NCBI RefSeq assembly: GCF_019431375.1
Contig: NZ_CP080267.1
Location: 930,001 to 994,000 of the forward strand
Reading direction: 5' to 3'
Length of the DNA: 64,000 bases
Origin: Alcanivorax sp.
Lineage (GTDB): Bacteria > Pseudomonadota > Gammaproteobacteria > Pseudomonadales > Alcanivoracaceae
Shown here: positions 33,979-42,976 of the stretch, piece by piece
How the letters are laid out: every line of letters starts with the position of its first letter
Position numbering within the stretch: position 1 is the first letter of the stretch
Made by a program: the position numbers and the translations under genes
Notes under the pieces: generated by a model
Told to the model about the DNA's origin: nothing
Database searches by the model: none
The model's input: only the letters and a program-made list of their open reading frames with translations

Positions 33979-34285
33979 GTGCCTGCTGCCTGTTAGGTTC
34001 AAAGGCTCTTTACCACAGAGGGCACAGAGCTCACCGAGTAAAACCCTTTCTTTTCAGGGGCAAGAGCGCACTGCGTGCCACTGGCTATCTGCATAGCGCC
34101 CCCAGAAAACCTGCAGCTGTAGTCTCTTTTCCTCAGTGAGCTCTGTGCCCTCTGTGGTAAAAACAGATTCTGCCTTTACCGCCCACCCTAACCACGCTCA
34201 TCCGCAATGATTAGCACCCTGCATTTGCGCCACTGCGCCCTCCATGCAAGCATCTGCTTTCCGTTAATTGATCTTCCGGATTCCA
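33979..34285. other. Intergenic region with repeat, gltA to lactonase-like gene
   Basis: About 305 bases after the gltA terminator. More than half is the dispersed repeat (34009-34166). The remainder, 34167-34285, should hold the promoter of the next gene but shows no strong match. Confidence 0.6.
34009..34166. repeat. Dispersed ACCACAGAGG-type inverted repeat, copy C
   Basis: The left arm TTTACCACAGAGGGCACAGA followed by GCTCACCGAG is mirrored by CTCAGTGAGCTCTGTGCCC then TCTGTGGTAAAA. It is the cleanest copy of the family, with about 85 bases of unique sequence between the arms. Confidence 0.82.
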
Positions 34286-35398
34286 ATGATAAAAAACATC
34301 GCACTGCTGATTCTCATCATTCTGGTTGGCTATCTGTTGTTCTGGCCGGTTTCCATCGATCCGGTGGCCTGGCAAGCGCCCGAGGCGCCGGCACTGGAAG
34401 GCCCCTACGCCAGCAACTCTGCCCTGGCGGAAAGCCGCTCCCTGGCTGTCGATGAAGGCATCGGCCCGGAAGACGTGGCCATTGATGACGACGGTTTTCT
34501 CTATGTGGGTTATGTGGACGGGCGCATCGTTCGCTTTGACCCTGATGGCAGCAACCCGGACCTGATTGCCGACACCAAGGGCCGTCCGCTGGGCCTGGAT
34601 TTCGACCCGCAAGGCAATCTGCTCGTCGCCGATGGCTACAAGGGACTGCTCAGCATCAGCCCGTCCGGGGCCATTTCCGCGCTCTCGCAACGGGCAGACG
34701 GTATAGATTACGAGTTCACCGATGATGTGGACGCGGACAGCAACGGGGTTATCTACTTCACCGATGCCTCCAGCAAGTTCGGCCCAGCACTGCACGCCCG
34801 CGACGATATCCTTGAGCACGGTGGCCACGGCCGTCTGCTGCGTTACGACCCGGCCAGCGACCACACAGACGTCCTGCTTGATGGCCTGCAATTCGCCAAC
34901 GGCGTCGCCGTGTCACAGAACGAAGACTTTGTGCTGGTCAATGAAACCGGCAGTTACCGGATTGTCCGTTACTGGCTGAAAGGCGATAAAGCCGGCAGCC
35001 ATGATGTCTTCGTCGACAACCTGCCGGGCATTCCCGACGGCGTCTCCGCCAACGGCAACGGCACCTTCTGGGTGGCCCTGTTCAGCCCGCGCAACGCCAT
35101 GCTGGATGCCATGTCCGACAAGCCACTGCTGCGCAAGGTGGCCTTCCGTCTACCCTCCTTCCTGCAGCCCCAGCCGGCTCATCACGGGTTTGTACTGGGC
35201 CTGAACGAACAGGGCGAAGTGACCCACAACCTGCAGGATACCAGTGCCGACGCTTTCGCCCCCATCACCAGCGTGGAACAGCACGGCAATACCCTTTACC
35301 TGGGTAGCCTCACGGCCCCCCGTTTTGCCGCCTACCCGCTACCGGCCAATGACCCCGCCACCCTCACGGAGCAAGACGCCAGCCATGTCACAGATTAA
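34286..35398 (+). CDS. SMP-30/gluconolactonase/strictosidine-synthase-like protein
   Basis: A 370-residue protein anchored by an N-terminal helix (MIKNIALLILIILVGYLLFW) and exposed to the periplasm. A six-bladed propeller follows, with repeats such as GPEDVAIDDDGFLYVGYVDG (about residues 60-79), LGLDFDPQGNLLVADGYKGL and LLDGLQFANGVAVSQNEDFV. This is the strictosidine-synthase/APMAP branch, calcium-dependent lactonase- or esterase-like enzymes. The substrate is unknown. The ATG at 34286 is preferred over an upstream TTG. It overlaps the next gene by 14 bases. Confidence 0.88.
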   Translation: MIKNIALLILIILVGYLLFWPVSIDPVAWQAPEAPALEGPYASNSALAESRSLAVDEGIGPEDVAIDDDGFLYVGYVDGRIVRFDPDGSNPDLIADTKGRPLGLDFDPQGNLLVADGYKGLLSISPSGAISALSQRADGIDYEFTDDVDADSNGVIYFTDASSKFGPALHARDDILEHGGHGRLLRYDPASDHTDVLLDGLQFANGVAVSQNEDFVLVNETGSYRIVRYWLKGDKAGSHDVFVDNLPGIPDGVSANGNGTFWVALFSPRNAMLDAMSDKPLLRKVAFRLPSFLQPQPAHHGFVLGLNEQGEVTHNLQDTSADAFAPITSVEQHGNTLYLGSLTAPRFAAYPLPANDPATLTEQDASHVTD

Positions 35399-36272
35399 CG
35401 CCGCTTTTATCGGACTGGGCACCATGGGTTATCCCATGGCCGGCCATCTGGCTGAAGCCGGGCTGTCCATGACCGTCTACAACCGCACCGCCAGCCGGGC
35501 CAGCCAGTGGGCCCGGGATTTCAGCGGCCGCACCGCAGCCACCCCGGCGGAAGCCGCCGCAGGAGCCGCCATGGTGTTTGTCTGCGTGGGCAATGACGAC
35601 GACCTGCGGCAGGTAACCCTGGGCCCCGACGGCGTGCTGGAAACCCTCGGCAAACAGGCCCTGCTAGTGGACCACACCACCGCCAGCGCCGCCGTGGCCC
35701 GGGAGCTGGACGCCGCCTGCCGTGACCGTCAGGCCGACTTTATCGATGCGCCCGTGTCCGGCGGCCAGCAGGGTGCCGAGAACGGCCAGCTGTCGATCAT
35801 GTGTGGCGGTGACGACGCCGCCTACCAGCGTGTTGTTCCGGTGCTGAATCACTATGCCAAGGCCGCAAACCTGATGGGGCCGGCGGGCAGCGGTCAGCTC
35901 ACCAAGATGGTCAACCAGATCTGCGTAGCCGGTCTGGTGGAAGCCCTGGCGGAAGGCGTGGCCTTTGCCCAGAATGCCGGGCTGGATGCCGGCAAAGTCT
36001 TCGACACCATCCAGCATGGCGCCGCTGGCTCCTGGCAAATGAGCCATCGCCACCAGACCATGATCGACGACCAGTACGAACACGGCTTTGCGGTGGACTG
36101 GATGCGCAAGGACCTGGATATCTGTCTGGCGGAAGCGGCCCGCAACGGCACAACCCTGCCGGTGACATCCCAGGTCAATGATTTCTACCGCGAAATTCAG
36201 GCAATGGGTGGCGGGCGCTGGGATACTTCCTCACTGCTACGCCGCTTGCTAAAGACCCAGGATCAGGACTGA
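35385..36272 (+). CDS. NAD(P)-dependent beta-hydroxyacid dehydrogenase
   Basis: A 295-residue protein of the 3-hydroxyisobutyrate / tartronate-semialdehyde reductase family. It has the cofactor loop FIGLGTMGYPMAGHLAEAG (about residues 8-26), the substrate motif FIDAPVSGGQQGAENGQLSI (about 117-136), and the catalytic lysine in GSGQLTKMVNQI (about 170). Length and motif order are typical. The exact substrate (3-hydroxyisobutyrate, glyoxylate or succinic semialdehyde) cannot be fixed. The start at 35385 lies inside the end of the lactonase-like gene, and they form an operon. Confidence 0.93.
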   Translation: MSQINAAFIGLGTMGYPMAGHLAEAGLSMTVYNRTASRASQWARDFSGRTAATPAEAAAGAAMVFVCVGNDDDLRQVTLGPDGVLETLGKQALLVDHTTASAAVARELDAACRDRQADFIDAPVSGGQQGAENGQLSIMCGGDDAAYQRVVPVLNHYAKAANLMGPAGSGQLTKMVNQICVAGLVEALAEGVAFAQNAGLDAGKVFDTIQHGAAGSWQMSHRHQTMIDDQYEHGFAVDWMRKDLDICLAEAARNGTTLPVTSQVNDFYREIQAMGGGRWDTSSLLRRLLKTQDQD

Positions 36273-36491
36273 AATACTGCCCCATCACGGGGCAGCAGCG
36301 CCGCTGCATTGCCACTGACACATTGCCTTGCCTCATTGTTGGGCAGGGAATTGGCTCCCCCCGAAGATACACAACCCTGTACCCGCCCCTGTCTTTTTCA
36401 CCAAAACGCCCTCCTTTTTCATCACCCTTCAGGCCCCAATTCGTCCCATTGCCTGGGCACCAGGACCTTCTCAGAGCCATTCGTCCACATA

Positions 36492-36529
36492 TAGACAAAA
36501 TAGACAAAAAAGATCATTATTGAATCATC
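36492..36529. promoter_or_regulatory. Candidate operator of the Xre-RES module
   Basis: Two abutting 9-base direct repeats TAGACAAAA (36492-36500 and 36501-36509), then a near-palindrome GATCATTATTGAATCATC (36512-36529), 15 bases before the AUG. This is where an autoregulating antitoxin would bind (inference). Confidence 0.5.
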
Positions 36530-36544
36530 GAGTCAGGAGGCGCT

Positions 36545-36952
36545 ATGGAAGCAGCCAGACAACAGACACCCCAGGCACTGGACGACGGCGCCCGCCATGC
36601 GGCTCTGCGCGCCGTCCTCAAGCTCCTGGAGCATTGGCAGTGCAGTGAAAAGGAAAAGATGGCCCTGCTCGGCGTGGGCCGTTCCACCCTGCACAAGTAC
36701 CAGAGCCAGCCGGACAGCGCCCGGGTCGGCAACGACCTGCTGGAGCGCCTGAGCTATTTGCTGAACATCCATCAGGCGCTACGCACCCTGTTCGGAAACC
36801 GGGAAAACGTTTATGGCTTCGTACGCATGGCCAACCACAACCCGTTCTTCAACGGCGCCACGCCCATGGACATCATGAGCAACGGCCGCGTGGCCAGCCT
36901 CTACGAAGTGCACCGTCAGCTGGACAGCCTGCGGGGCGGGCAATGGGGATGA
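36545..36952 (+). CDS. Xre/MbcA/ParS-like antitoxin (DUF2384 type)
   Basis: A 135-residue protein. The N-terminal helical half (ALRAVLKLLEHWQCSEKEKM, then LLGVGRSTLHKYQ) is the helix-turn-helix region of Xre-type antitoxins; the C-terminal half (LFGNRENVYGFVRMANHNPF ... NGATPMDIM) is the antitoxin/toxin-binding domain that blocks the RES active site. AGGAGG lies directly upstream. It overlaps the RES toxin gene by 4-10 bases, the standard antitoxin-first order. Confidence 0.9.
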   Translation: MEAARQQTPQALDDGARHAALRAVLKLLEHWQCSEKEKMALLGVGRSTLHKYQSQPDSARVGNDLLERLSYLLNIHQALRTLFGNRENVYGFVRMANHNPFFNGATPMDIMSNGRVASLYEVHRQLDSLRGGQWG

Positions 36953-37650
36953 GGGAAACCGAGATCCACGCCCTGCCCCGACACACACTCTCCTCCCAGA
37001 CCGCCTACCGGCTGGTCAACGGCAAATATCCGCCCATCGCCATCTTTGACGATGTGGCGGACCAGACGGATTTCGACGCCCTGTTTGCGGTACAGGCCCT
37101 GACCAATCCGCGCCTGCAGAACGAGGTGGGCGACCTGAACCGGGTACCGCCCGCAGAGCGTCCCTGGGGCATTCCCGGCTGCAACTATGCCCTGGGCCCC
37201 TTTGTTCATGTGAGCCCGGCCGGCTCCCGGTTTTCCGATGGTGCCTACGGCGTCTTCTACTGCGCGGATCGAATGGCCACCGCCCTGGCCGAAACCCGCT
37301 ATCATCAGCAGCGTTACTTCCAGCGGGTAGAGGGCTTGAAATACGATCGCATTGTCATGCGCGGCCTCAAGGTTCATTTCTCCGCCACCCTGTGCGACAT
37401 CACCCCGGCAACGCAGCATCCGCACTGGCATGACCCGCATGATTACCGGGCCGCACGGCAGCTGGGCCAGCAGCTCCAGCAGCAGCGTGAAACCGGCCTC
37501 CACTACGAATCGGTCCGCGCCCCCGGCAGCCACTGCTACGCCCTGTTCACCCCCCAGCCGCTGGAGGCCATCACCCCCAGCGCCCACTACGAATACATCT
37601 GGGATGGGGAAAAGATCGCCCATACCCTGACCATTCGCCGCTTGAGTTGA
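36943..37650 (+). CDS. RES-domain toxin
   Basis: A 235-residue RES-domain protein. The three name-giving residues fall in TAYRLVNGKYPPI (Arg), YCADRMATALAETRYHQQ (Glu) and LHYESVRAPGSHCYALF (Ser). RES toxins such as MbcT deplete NAD+ in the cell. The start is ATG 36943 or, equally likely, ATG 36949, which overlaps the antitoxin stop as ATGA. The module sits between metabolic genes with no mobile-element genes nearby. Activity could be confirmed only by experiment. Confidence 0.9.
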   Translation: MGMRETEIHALPRHTLSSQTAYRLVNGKYPPIAIFDDVADQTDFDALFAVQALTNPRLQNEVGDLNRVPPAERPWGIPGCNYALGPFVHVSPAGSRFSDGAYGVFYCADRMATALAETRYHQQRYFQRVEGLKYDRIVMRGLKVHFSATLCDITPATQHPHWHDPHDYRAARQLGQQLQQQRETGLHYESVRAPGSHCYALFTPQPLEAITPSAHYEYIWDGEKIAHTLTIRRLS

Positions 37651-37699
37651 AACGACAGCCCGCACTATCCTGACATGAGAACCCTCACGGAGGAGTGCC

Positions 37700-38452
37700 A
37701 TGCCGCTGCATGCCATCTGCCTGGACCTGGCCGGCGTGCTCTATCAGGGCCCGCGTCTGTTGCCCGGTGCCCTGGAGGCGCTCGATACACTGCGTGCCAC
37801 CGGCCTGCCCCTGCGTTTTGTCACCAACACCTCCCAGCGCAACCGCAGCCAGATACTCAACGACCTGGCCAGCCTGAACCTGGCCGTGGACGAGGCCGAG
37901 CTGTTTACCGCGCCGCAAGCGGCCCACGACTACCTGACCCGCCACAATCTGACCCCCTACTGTCTGTTTCACCCCAACCTGAAAGAGGAATTTGCCGACC
38001 TGCAAGGCAAGCAAGCCGATGCCGTGCTGCTGGGTGATGCCGGCAAGAAATTCAGCTATGACCACCTGGACCAGGCGTTCCGCCTGCTGCACGACGGCGC
38101 GCCCCTGATTGCCATTGGCGAAAACCGCTACTACCAACTGGATGACGGGCTGCACCTGGATGCCGGCCCCTTTGTCAGGGCCCTCGAGTATGCCGCCAAC
38201 TGCCGGGCCATCATCACCGGCAAGCCCTCCCCTGCTTTCTTCGAACAGGTGCTCGCCGACCTGGGCACCCGGCCCGAAAACACCCTGATGGTCGGTGACG
38301 ATGTACACGGAGACGTGGAAGGCGCGCTCAACAGCGGCATGCAGGCCTGCCTGGTGCAGACCGGTAAGTACCGGCCCGGTGATGAGAAAAGCATTGCCGG
38401 GGAGTTCCGCCTGGAAACCGACATCAGCGCCGTGGCCCAGCTGCTTGGATAA
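37700..38452 (+). CDS. HAD superfamily hydrolase, subfamily IIA
   Basis: A 250-residue phosphatase of the TIGR01458 / LHPP-like group. The motifs are CLDLAGVLYQGPRLLPGALE (nucleophile Asp near residue 7), FVTNTSQRNRSQIL (motif II Thr), GKPSPAFFEQVL (motif III Lys), and MVGDDVHGDVEGALNSGMQA (motif IV). The usual DxDGV is DLAGV, as in LHPP relatives. The substrate is unknown; small phosphoesters are likely. The ribosome site GGAGG precedes the start, and the gene stands alone. Confidence 0.88.
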   Translation: MPLHAICLDLAGVLYQGPRLLPGALEALDTLRATGLPLRFVTNTSQRNRSQILNDLASLNLAVDEAELFTAPQAAHDYLTRHNLTPYCLFHPNLKEEFADLQGKQADAVLLGDAGKKFSYDHLDQAFRLLHDGAPLIAIGENRYYQLDDGLHLDAGPFVRALEYAANCRAIITGKPSPAFFEQVLADLGTRPENTLMVGDDVHGDVEGALNSGMQACLVQTGKYRPGDEKSIAGEFRLETDISAVAQLLG

Positions 38453-38538
38453 AAGAGAGGCCGTCAAGGGCGCGCACCCCCGAGGCAAAATACGCACAAA
38501 TAAAAAGGCCCCACTCTTTCGAGCAGGGCCTTTCTATA

Positions 38539-38614
38539 TGGCGTCCCCTAGGGGAGTCGAACCCCTGTTACCGCCGTGAAAGGGCGGTGTCCTGGGCCAC
38601 TAGACGAAGGGGAC
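38539..38614 (-). tRNA. tRNA-Glu (TTC)
   Basis: A 76-nt tRNA on the minus strand, with encoded CCA (38539-38541). The acceptor stem begins GTCCCCT, the T-loop contains GGTTCGACTCC, and the anticodon loop reads CCTTTCACG, giving anticodon TTC. The sequence is almost identical to E. coli tRNA-Glu. It lies downstream of gltX, its cognate synthetase. Confidence 0.97.
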
Positions 38615-38619
38615 GTATT

Positions 38620-38695
38620 TGGTGGAGCCAGGCGGGATCGAACCGCCGACCTCAACACTGCCAGTGTTGCGCTCTCCCAGCTGAGCTATGGCCCC
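38620..38695 (-). tRNA. tRNA-Ala (GGC)
   Basis: A 76-nt tRNA on the minus strand, with encoded CCA at 38620-38622. The acceptor stem starts GGGGCCA, the D-loop reads AGCTGGGAGAGC, and the anticodon loop CTGGCAG gives anticodon GGC. Only 5 bases separate it from tRNA-Glu, so the two are cotranscribed. Confidence 0.96.
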
Positions 38696-38996
38696 AAATA
38701 CGACAATCGGGACAAGGTGCGTCCCGGTTGGTGCGGCGTATTCTACCCAGCCCCCCTACTCTGTCAAGCGCTGGCCTGGTGTTTTTTTCAGAATGAAGTC
38801 CGTTTGGCTACATCCTGAACAAGCTGCTGAAAAACTGGGCAACATCAGTTGAAAGTTGCAAGTTGAAAGTTACAACGCGACAAAAGCCCTGCCAAACAGC
38901 GCCGCCCTCACCGCGATTGCGGATAACATGGTGCGCGGGCACGGCCAATCAGACCCCATGGAACCTGACCGCGCCTTTCAACTTTTAACTTGCAAC
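38696..38996. other. gltX-tRNA intergenic region with AGTTGAAAGTT repeat
   Basis: About 300 bases. The part next to gltX (about 38850-38998) is a low-complexity inverted repeat: AGTTGAAAGTTGCAAGTTGA on one side and TTTCAACTTTTAACTTGCAA on the other, about 90 bases apart. The gltX stop codon lies at its edge. The remainder is upstream sequence of the tRNA pair. Confidence 0.65.
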
Positions 38997-40481
38997 TCAG
39001 CCTACCGGCAAATCCCGGTAGGCCTTCTCCAGCTTCTTCATCTGCTTCTTGGACACCCCGCCCAGCACCTCGATGGCGTTGCGCAGGCGAGCGCGGCTCA
39101 GGTCGGCGCCGATGATTTCCATGGAATCCACCACCGAGAAGCTGCCGCTGGTGCCGGCAATGGCAACGAAGGCCGGGAACAGGAAGTCCTTGATCTTCAC
39201 TTCCAGGGCATCGGCAATGGCCTTGGCATCGGCAAACAGGCCGTCACGATTCCAGTCACTGCGAGCTTCATAGGTCCACAGCAGGTACTGCAGCCACACC
39301 TTCATGTCCTCGGCACCGTACTGCTTGTGCTCGAAGCTGGCCTCGCTGATCGCCGGCATGCCGCTGAAACAGAAGGCCGCCTTGTCCGCCACATCCGACA
39401 GGGTTTCCACCCGCTGGCGCAGGTGAGGGATGATCTTCATGGCGTAATCGCGGTTGTAGGCCCAGTCCAGCAAGGTATCCAGGAACTGCTCGTCGCTCTG
39501 CTCACGCAGCCATTGGCCATTCAGCCAGCTCAGCTTTTCCACATCAAAGACGGGACCGCCCAGGGACACTCGATTGATATCGAAGGCATCCTGCATCTGC
39601 GCCAGGGTGAATTTCTCGCTTTCGTCCGGCATGGACCAACCCATCCGCCCCAGGTAATTCACCAGCGCTTCCGGCAGATAGCCCATGCGCTGATAGAACA
39701 GGATGCTGGTGGGGTTCTTGCGCTTGCTGAGCTTGGATTTGTCCGGGTTGCGCAGCAACGGCATATGGCAGAGCTCCGGCATGTCCCAACCGAAATACTC
39801 ATACAGCAGCTTGTGCTTGGGGGCGGAGTTCAACCATTCCTCACCACGGATCACGTGGGTGATCTCCATCAGGTGATCATCCACGATATTGGCCAGATGG
39901 TAGGTGGGCATGCCATCGGACTTGAGCAGGATCTGTGCATCCACCAGCGCCCAGTCCAGCTCCACGGTGCCACGCAGCATGTCCTGGATCTCACAGCGGC
40001 CATCGGTGGGCACGCGCATGCGAATCACGTAGGGCGCCCCTTCCGCTTCACGCTTTGCCTGCTCGTCGGCGGGCAGCTCCAGATCCATCGGCTTCAGTGC
40101 CCGATTCTGGCCCTGCTCTTTCAGCTCGGTACGCAGGGTGTCCAGCTCTTCACTGGTGCGGTAGCACTTGAAGGCATGGCCTTTCTCGATCAGCGCTTCC
40201 GCGTACTCACGGTACATGTGCTTGCGTTCGCTCTGCCGATACGGGCCGTGGGGGCCGCCCACATCCGGGCCTTCGTCCCAGCTCAGCCCCAGCCACTTGA
40301 GCGAATCCAGAATCATCTGTTCGGACTGGTCGGTGGAACGGGTCTGGTCCGTATCTTCAATACGCAGAATGAACTGACCACCGTGCTGGTGGGCAAAGCA
40401 GCGATTGAACAGGGCAATATAGGCGGTGCCTACGTGGGGGTCGCCGGTGGGCGACGGCGCTACGCGAGTACGGACGGTCAT
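38997..40481 (-). CDS. gltX: Glutamyl-tRNA synthetase
   Basis: A 494-residue class I synthetase that charges tRNA-Glu. The HIGH-type motif is VAPSPTGDPHVGTAYIALFN (about residues 7-26), with V-x-T substituting in HVGTA, and the KMSKS-type motif is KSKLSKRKN (about 245-253). The C-terminal anticodon-binding region is intact. The length is typical. It shares its locus and orientation with tRNA-Glu(TTC). The long plus-strand frame over it (38856-40565) is a shadow. Confidence 0.97.
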   Translation of the reverse strand: MTVRTRVAPSPTGDPHVGTAYIALFNRCFAHQHGGQFILRIEDTDQTRSTDQSEQMILDSLKWLGLSWDEGPDVGGPHGPYRQSERKHMYREYAEALIEKGHAFKCYRTSEELDTLRTELKEQGQNRALKPMDLELPADEQAKREAEGAPYVIRMRVPTDGRCEIQDMLRGTVELDWALVDAQILLKSDGMPTYHLANIVDDHLMEITHVIRGEEWLNSAPKHKLLYEYFGWDMPELCHMPLLRNPDKSKLSKRKNPTSILFYQRMGYLPEALVNYLGRMGWSMPDESEKFTLAQMQDAFDINRVSLGGPVFDVEKLSWLNGQWLREQSDEQFLDTLLDWAYNRDYAMKIIPHLRQRVETLSDVADKAAFCFSGMPAISEASFEHKQYGAEDMKVWLQYLLWTYEARSDWNRDGLFADAKAIADALEVKIKDFLFPAFVAIAGTSGSFSVVDSMEIIGADLSRARLRNAIEVLGGVSKKQMKKLEKAYRDLPVG

Positions 40482-40643
40482 GCTGACTCCAATAAGGCAA
40501 ACTGGCGCGGATTATACCTGCCAAAGCGTGATCCATATAGACATCCACCCGCGCCTTTCTGCTAAGGTTGAACGCCACTCATTCTTCTGCCGGCACGCCG
40601 CCGGCAGACTTCATCAACACGACAGAAAGAAAAGGAAAAGACC

Positions 40644-41204
40644 ATGCGTATTCCCTTTCAACATTCTCTGCTGGTGGCCATGATCGCCGGCGCCACCCTG
40701 CTGCAGGGCTGCTCAGACAATAGCGAAGAACCCAAGACCGAAGCACCGGCAGCCGAAGCGCCCGCCACTGACACCCAGGCTGACTCCGCCAAGACCGAAG
40801 ATAGTGGCGCCGACGATGCTGCCAGCAGCAGCGGCATGACCCGCAGCAGCGCTCCGGAAGACGCCAAAGCCACCATTCTCAGCCCCGCGGATGGTGCTAC
40901 CGTGACCAGCCCGGTTACCGTGGAATTCGGTCTGGAAGGCATGGACGTGGCGCCCGCCGGCACCGAACAGGAACATGCCGGCCACCACCACCTGCTGATC
41001 GATCTGGACAAGGACGCACTGCCGCCCATGGATTTCCCGCTGCCGGCCAACGATAACGTGGTCCACTTCGGCAAGGGCCAGACCCAGACCGAGCTGGAAC
41101 TGGAACCGGGCACTCATACCCTGCAATTGCTGCTGGGTGACCACATGCACGTGCCCCATGAACCGCCGGTGATGTCGGAAAAGATCACTATTACCGTGGA
41201 ATAA
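40644..41204 (+). CDS. DUF4399 lipoprotein
   Basis: A 186-residue lipoprotein. The signal peptide ends in the lipobox LLQGC (Cys24), followed by a flexible Ala/Glu/Asp-rich linker (about residues 25-65). The C-terminal domain (from about 70) has AGHHHLLIDLDKDALPPMDF, FGKGQTQTELELEPGTHTL and LLLGDHMHVPHEPPV, the histidine-rich signature of DUF4399. This domain may bind metal through its histidines (inference). GAAAGAAAAGG precedes the ATG. Confidence 0.85.
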   Translation: MRIPFQHSLLVAMIAGATLLQGCSDNSEEPKTEAPAAEAPATDTQADSAKTEDSGADDAASSSGMTRSSAPEDAKATILSPADGATVTSPVTVEFGLEGMDVAPAGTEQEHAGHHHLLIDLDKDALPPMDFPLPANDNVVHFGKGQTQTELELEPGTHTLQLLLGDHMHVPHEPPVMSEKITITVE

Positions 41205-41284
41205 GGCATACACGCCGGACGCCAGACGCCAAAGGATTTTGGTTTGTCTTTTAGCGTCAAGCGTCCGGCATCAAGCCTCAGGCG

Positions 41285-41620
41285 TCATCCCATCTGCCGA
41301 GGCGCAAACATGATGATCGCCATGCCGGTCAACGCCACCAACGACCCGACAATATCCCAGCCCGTGGGACGAATACCGTCAACGCCCCACAACCAGAGAA
41401 TCGCCACGAAAATATACACGCCCCCATAGGCCGCATAGACCCGCCCCGCCGCCGTGGGATGCAATGACAGCAACCATGCAAAGGCAGCCAGACTCAGGGC
41501 AGCAGGGATCAACAGCCAGGCGGATTTTCCCTCTCGCAGCCACAGGTAGGGCAGATAACAGCCCACGATCTCGGCGACCGCCGTGATCAGAAACAACCCC
41601 AGAATCTTCAACTCCGGCAA
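41285..41620 (-). CDS. YnfA/UPF0060 family small membrane protein
   Basis: A 111-residue four-helix inner-membrane protein. LITAVAEIVGCYLPYLWLRE (about residues 10-29) and AYGGVYIFVAILWLWGVDG (about 65-83) are hallmark YnfA segments; the family is a distant relative of small multidrug-resistance transporters. The start is a TTG at 41620, chosen because GGAGG precedes it at the right spacing; the longer upstream frame lacks both homology and a ribosome site. The stop lies in a low-complexity GACGCC-type repeat. Confidence 0.85.
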   Translation of the reverse strand: MPELKILGLFLITAVAEIVGCYLPYLWLREGKSAWLLIPAALSLAAFAWLLSLHPTAAGRVYAAYGGVYIFVAILWLWGVDGIRPTGWDIVGSLVALTGMAIIMFAPRQMG

Positions 41621-41715
41621 GGGAACCTCCCCGTATATCGTCAGATCAGTACGCGGCGAGGCTAATGCCACACAGAGCGCGCAGAAAGTAGAAGGAGTGT
41701 ACTGGAAATACGGAC

Positions 41716-42060
41716 CTATTCGCGGGCACGGGCGCAATCAAGGCAGAACAAGGTGGCGGGATCAATCTCGAGACGTCTGGGATTGATAGGCTTGCCGCAA
41801 TCCTCGCAGTAGCCGTAATCATCCTCATCAATACGACGCAACGCCGCAATAAGCTTGCGCAAACGCTGCTGCTGACGCTGGCGGGTTGCCAGGGCCATGG
41901 CCTGGCCCTGCATGGCATCCATCCGCGACAGGCGGCCGACGCTTTGCTGGTCCAGTTCCACCGGTTTGGTGGCTGAATCGGCCTCATCATTCCTTTCGCC
42001 TAATGCCTGCTTCTCTTCCAGCAATTTCTGGCGAAAGTATTCCTGTTCTGCCTGTTCCAT
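41716..42060 (-). CDS. DksA/TraR family zinc-finger protein
   Basis: A 114-residue protein with a long coiled-coil N-terminal half (QKLLEEKQALGER ... RQRQQQRLRKLIAALRRID) and a C-terminal four-cysteine zinc finger (YCEDCGKPINPRRL and LFCLDCA). This is the short TraR/DksA-like type that can enter the RNA polymerase secondary channel. The coiled-coil tip DxxDxA motif of true DksA is not clear here, so the ppGpp-linked role is uncertain. It is just downstream of the universal stress protein gene. Confidence 0.88.
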   Translation of the reverse strand: MEQAEQEYFRQKLLEEKQALGERNDEADSATKPVELDQQSVGRLSRMDAMQGQAMALATRQRQQQRLRKLIAALRRIDEDDYGYCEDCGKPINPRRLEIDPATLFCLDCARARE

Positions 42061-42115
42061 TTGGCTCTTCCAGGGGACAAGACCCCGGCGTCTTCAACTT
42101 CGCCGGGGCACATCC

Positions 42116-42964
42116 TTATCGCAGCAGCAAATGGGGCACTGTAGCGTTCTTGATCATCTTGCTGGTGGTACTGCCCACGAAAAACTCGCGGATACGGGAA
42201 TGGCCATAGGCCCCCATCACCACCATATCAATGCCGTTATCCTGCTGGTATTGATGCAAGGCAGGCTCTACTTCGCCTTCCAGTTGCACCACTTCTACCT
42301 CGTGACCGGATTTCTCCAGGGTGTCACGGGCCCAGGCCAGATCCTCGGTCAGATGTTTGTCCTTGCCCACTGCGACCAGGTGACAAGGCAGCCCCAGGAA
42401 CAGCGGACTGGCGGCCAGCATTTTTACGCCTTCACGACAGGTGGGGCTACCATCGAAGGCCAGCATGATTTTACCGGGCTCGGTGAAATCGGACGGCACC
42501 ACCAGAATCGGCTTGTGCATGGTGCGAATCACCTGCTCCACGTGGTCGCCCACCTGCTCCGCTTCGCCGGTGTGCTCCTCACCCAGTTTGCCGATCACCA
42601 GAATACGGGTTTGCTCCTGCATGCCCGCCAGGGTCTCTACCAGGCCACCATGACGTTGACGCTGTTTGGGTTCGCTTACGCCTTTTTCGATGGCGCGACC
42701 GGCAGCGGCTTCCAGCATCAACTTGCCCTGCTCCAGGGCGAGCTTGTTGCGTTTGGCGTCCAGCTCGGACAGTTCGGTGAGCAGGGATTCGCGGCCACCC
42801 AACAACAGGTTGCCGCTCAAATCACTTTCTACCGGGTAACGGGAGTGGTCCAGCACATGCAACAGGGTCAGCGGCGCGTTAAGGCGCTGCACCGCCCAGA
42901 CCGCATAATCGCAAACCCGGGCCGCAGCCGGAGAACCATCAATACAGGCAATCACTTCACTCAT
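42116..42964 (-). CDS. Universal stress protein, tandem UspA domains
   Basis: A 282-residue protein with two Usp folds. The first begins SEVIACIDGSPAAARVCDYAV; the second begins IMLAFDGSPTCREGVKMLAA. The ATP-binding loop G-x2-G-x9-G-S is intact in the second half (MGAYGHSRIREFFVGSTTSK, about residues 250-269). It lies 12 bases downstream of the SulP transporter, a pairing often seen in marine gammaproteobacteria, suggesting coordinated regulation. Confidence 0.92.
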   Translation of the reverse strand: MSEVIACIDGSPAAARVCDYAVWAVQRLNAPLTLLHVLDHSRYPVESDLSGNLLLGGRESLLTELSELDAKRNKLALEQGKLMLEAAAGRAIEKGVSEPKQRQRHGGLVETLAGMQEQTRILVIGKLGEEHTGEAEQVGDHVEQVIRTMHKPILVVPSDFTEPGKIMLAFDGSPTCREGVKMLAASPLFLGLPCHLVAVGKDKHLTEDLAWARDTLEKSGHEVEVVQLEGEVEPALHQYQQDNGIDMVVMGAYGHSRIREFFVGSTTSKMIKNATVPHLLLR

Positions 42965-42976
42965 TGTTCTTCTCCT

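Noticed and set aside
38856..40565. 569-codon open frame on the plus strand over gltX
   Set aside because: It lies entirely antisense to a clearly real gene with all synthetase motifs. Its amino-acid content (His, Gln-rich, low complexity) is the usual shadow of GC-rich coding sequence.
42096..42116. Terminator between UspA and DksA-like genes
   Set aside because: CCCCGGCG...CGCCGGGG forms a stem, but the T run is short and interrupted, so I left it out as a feature.
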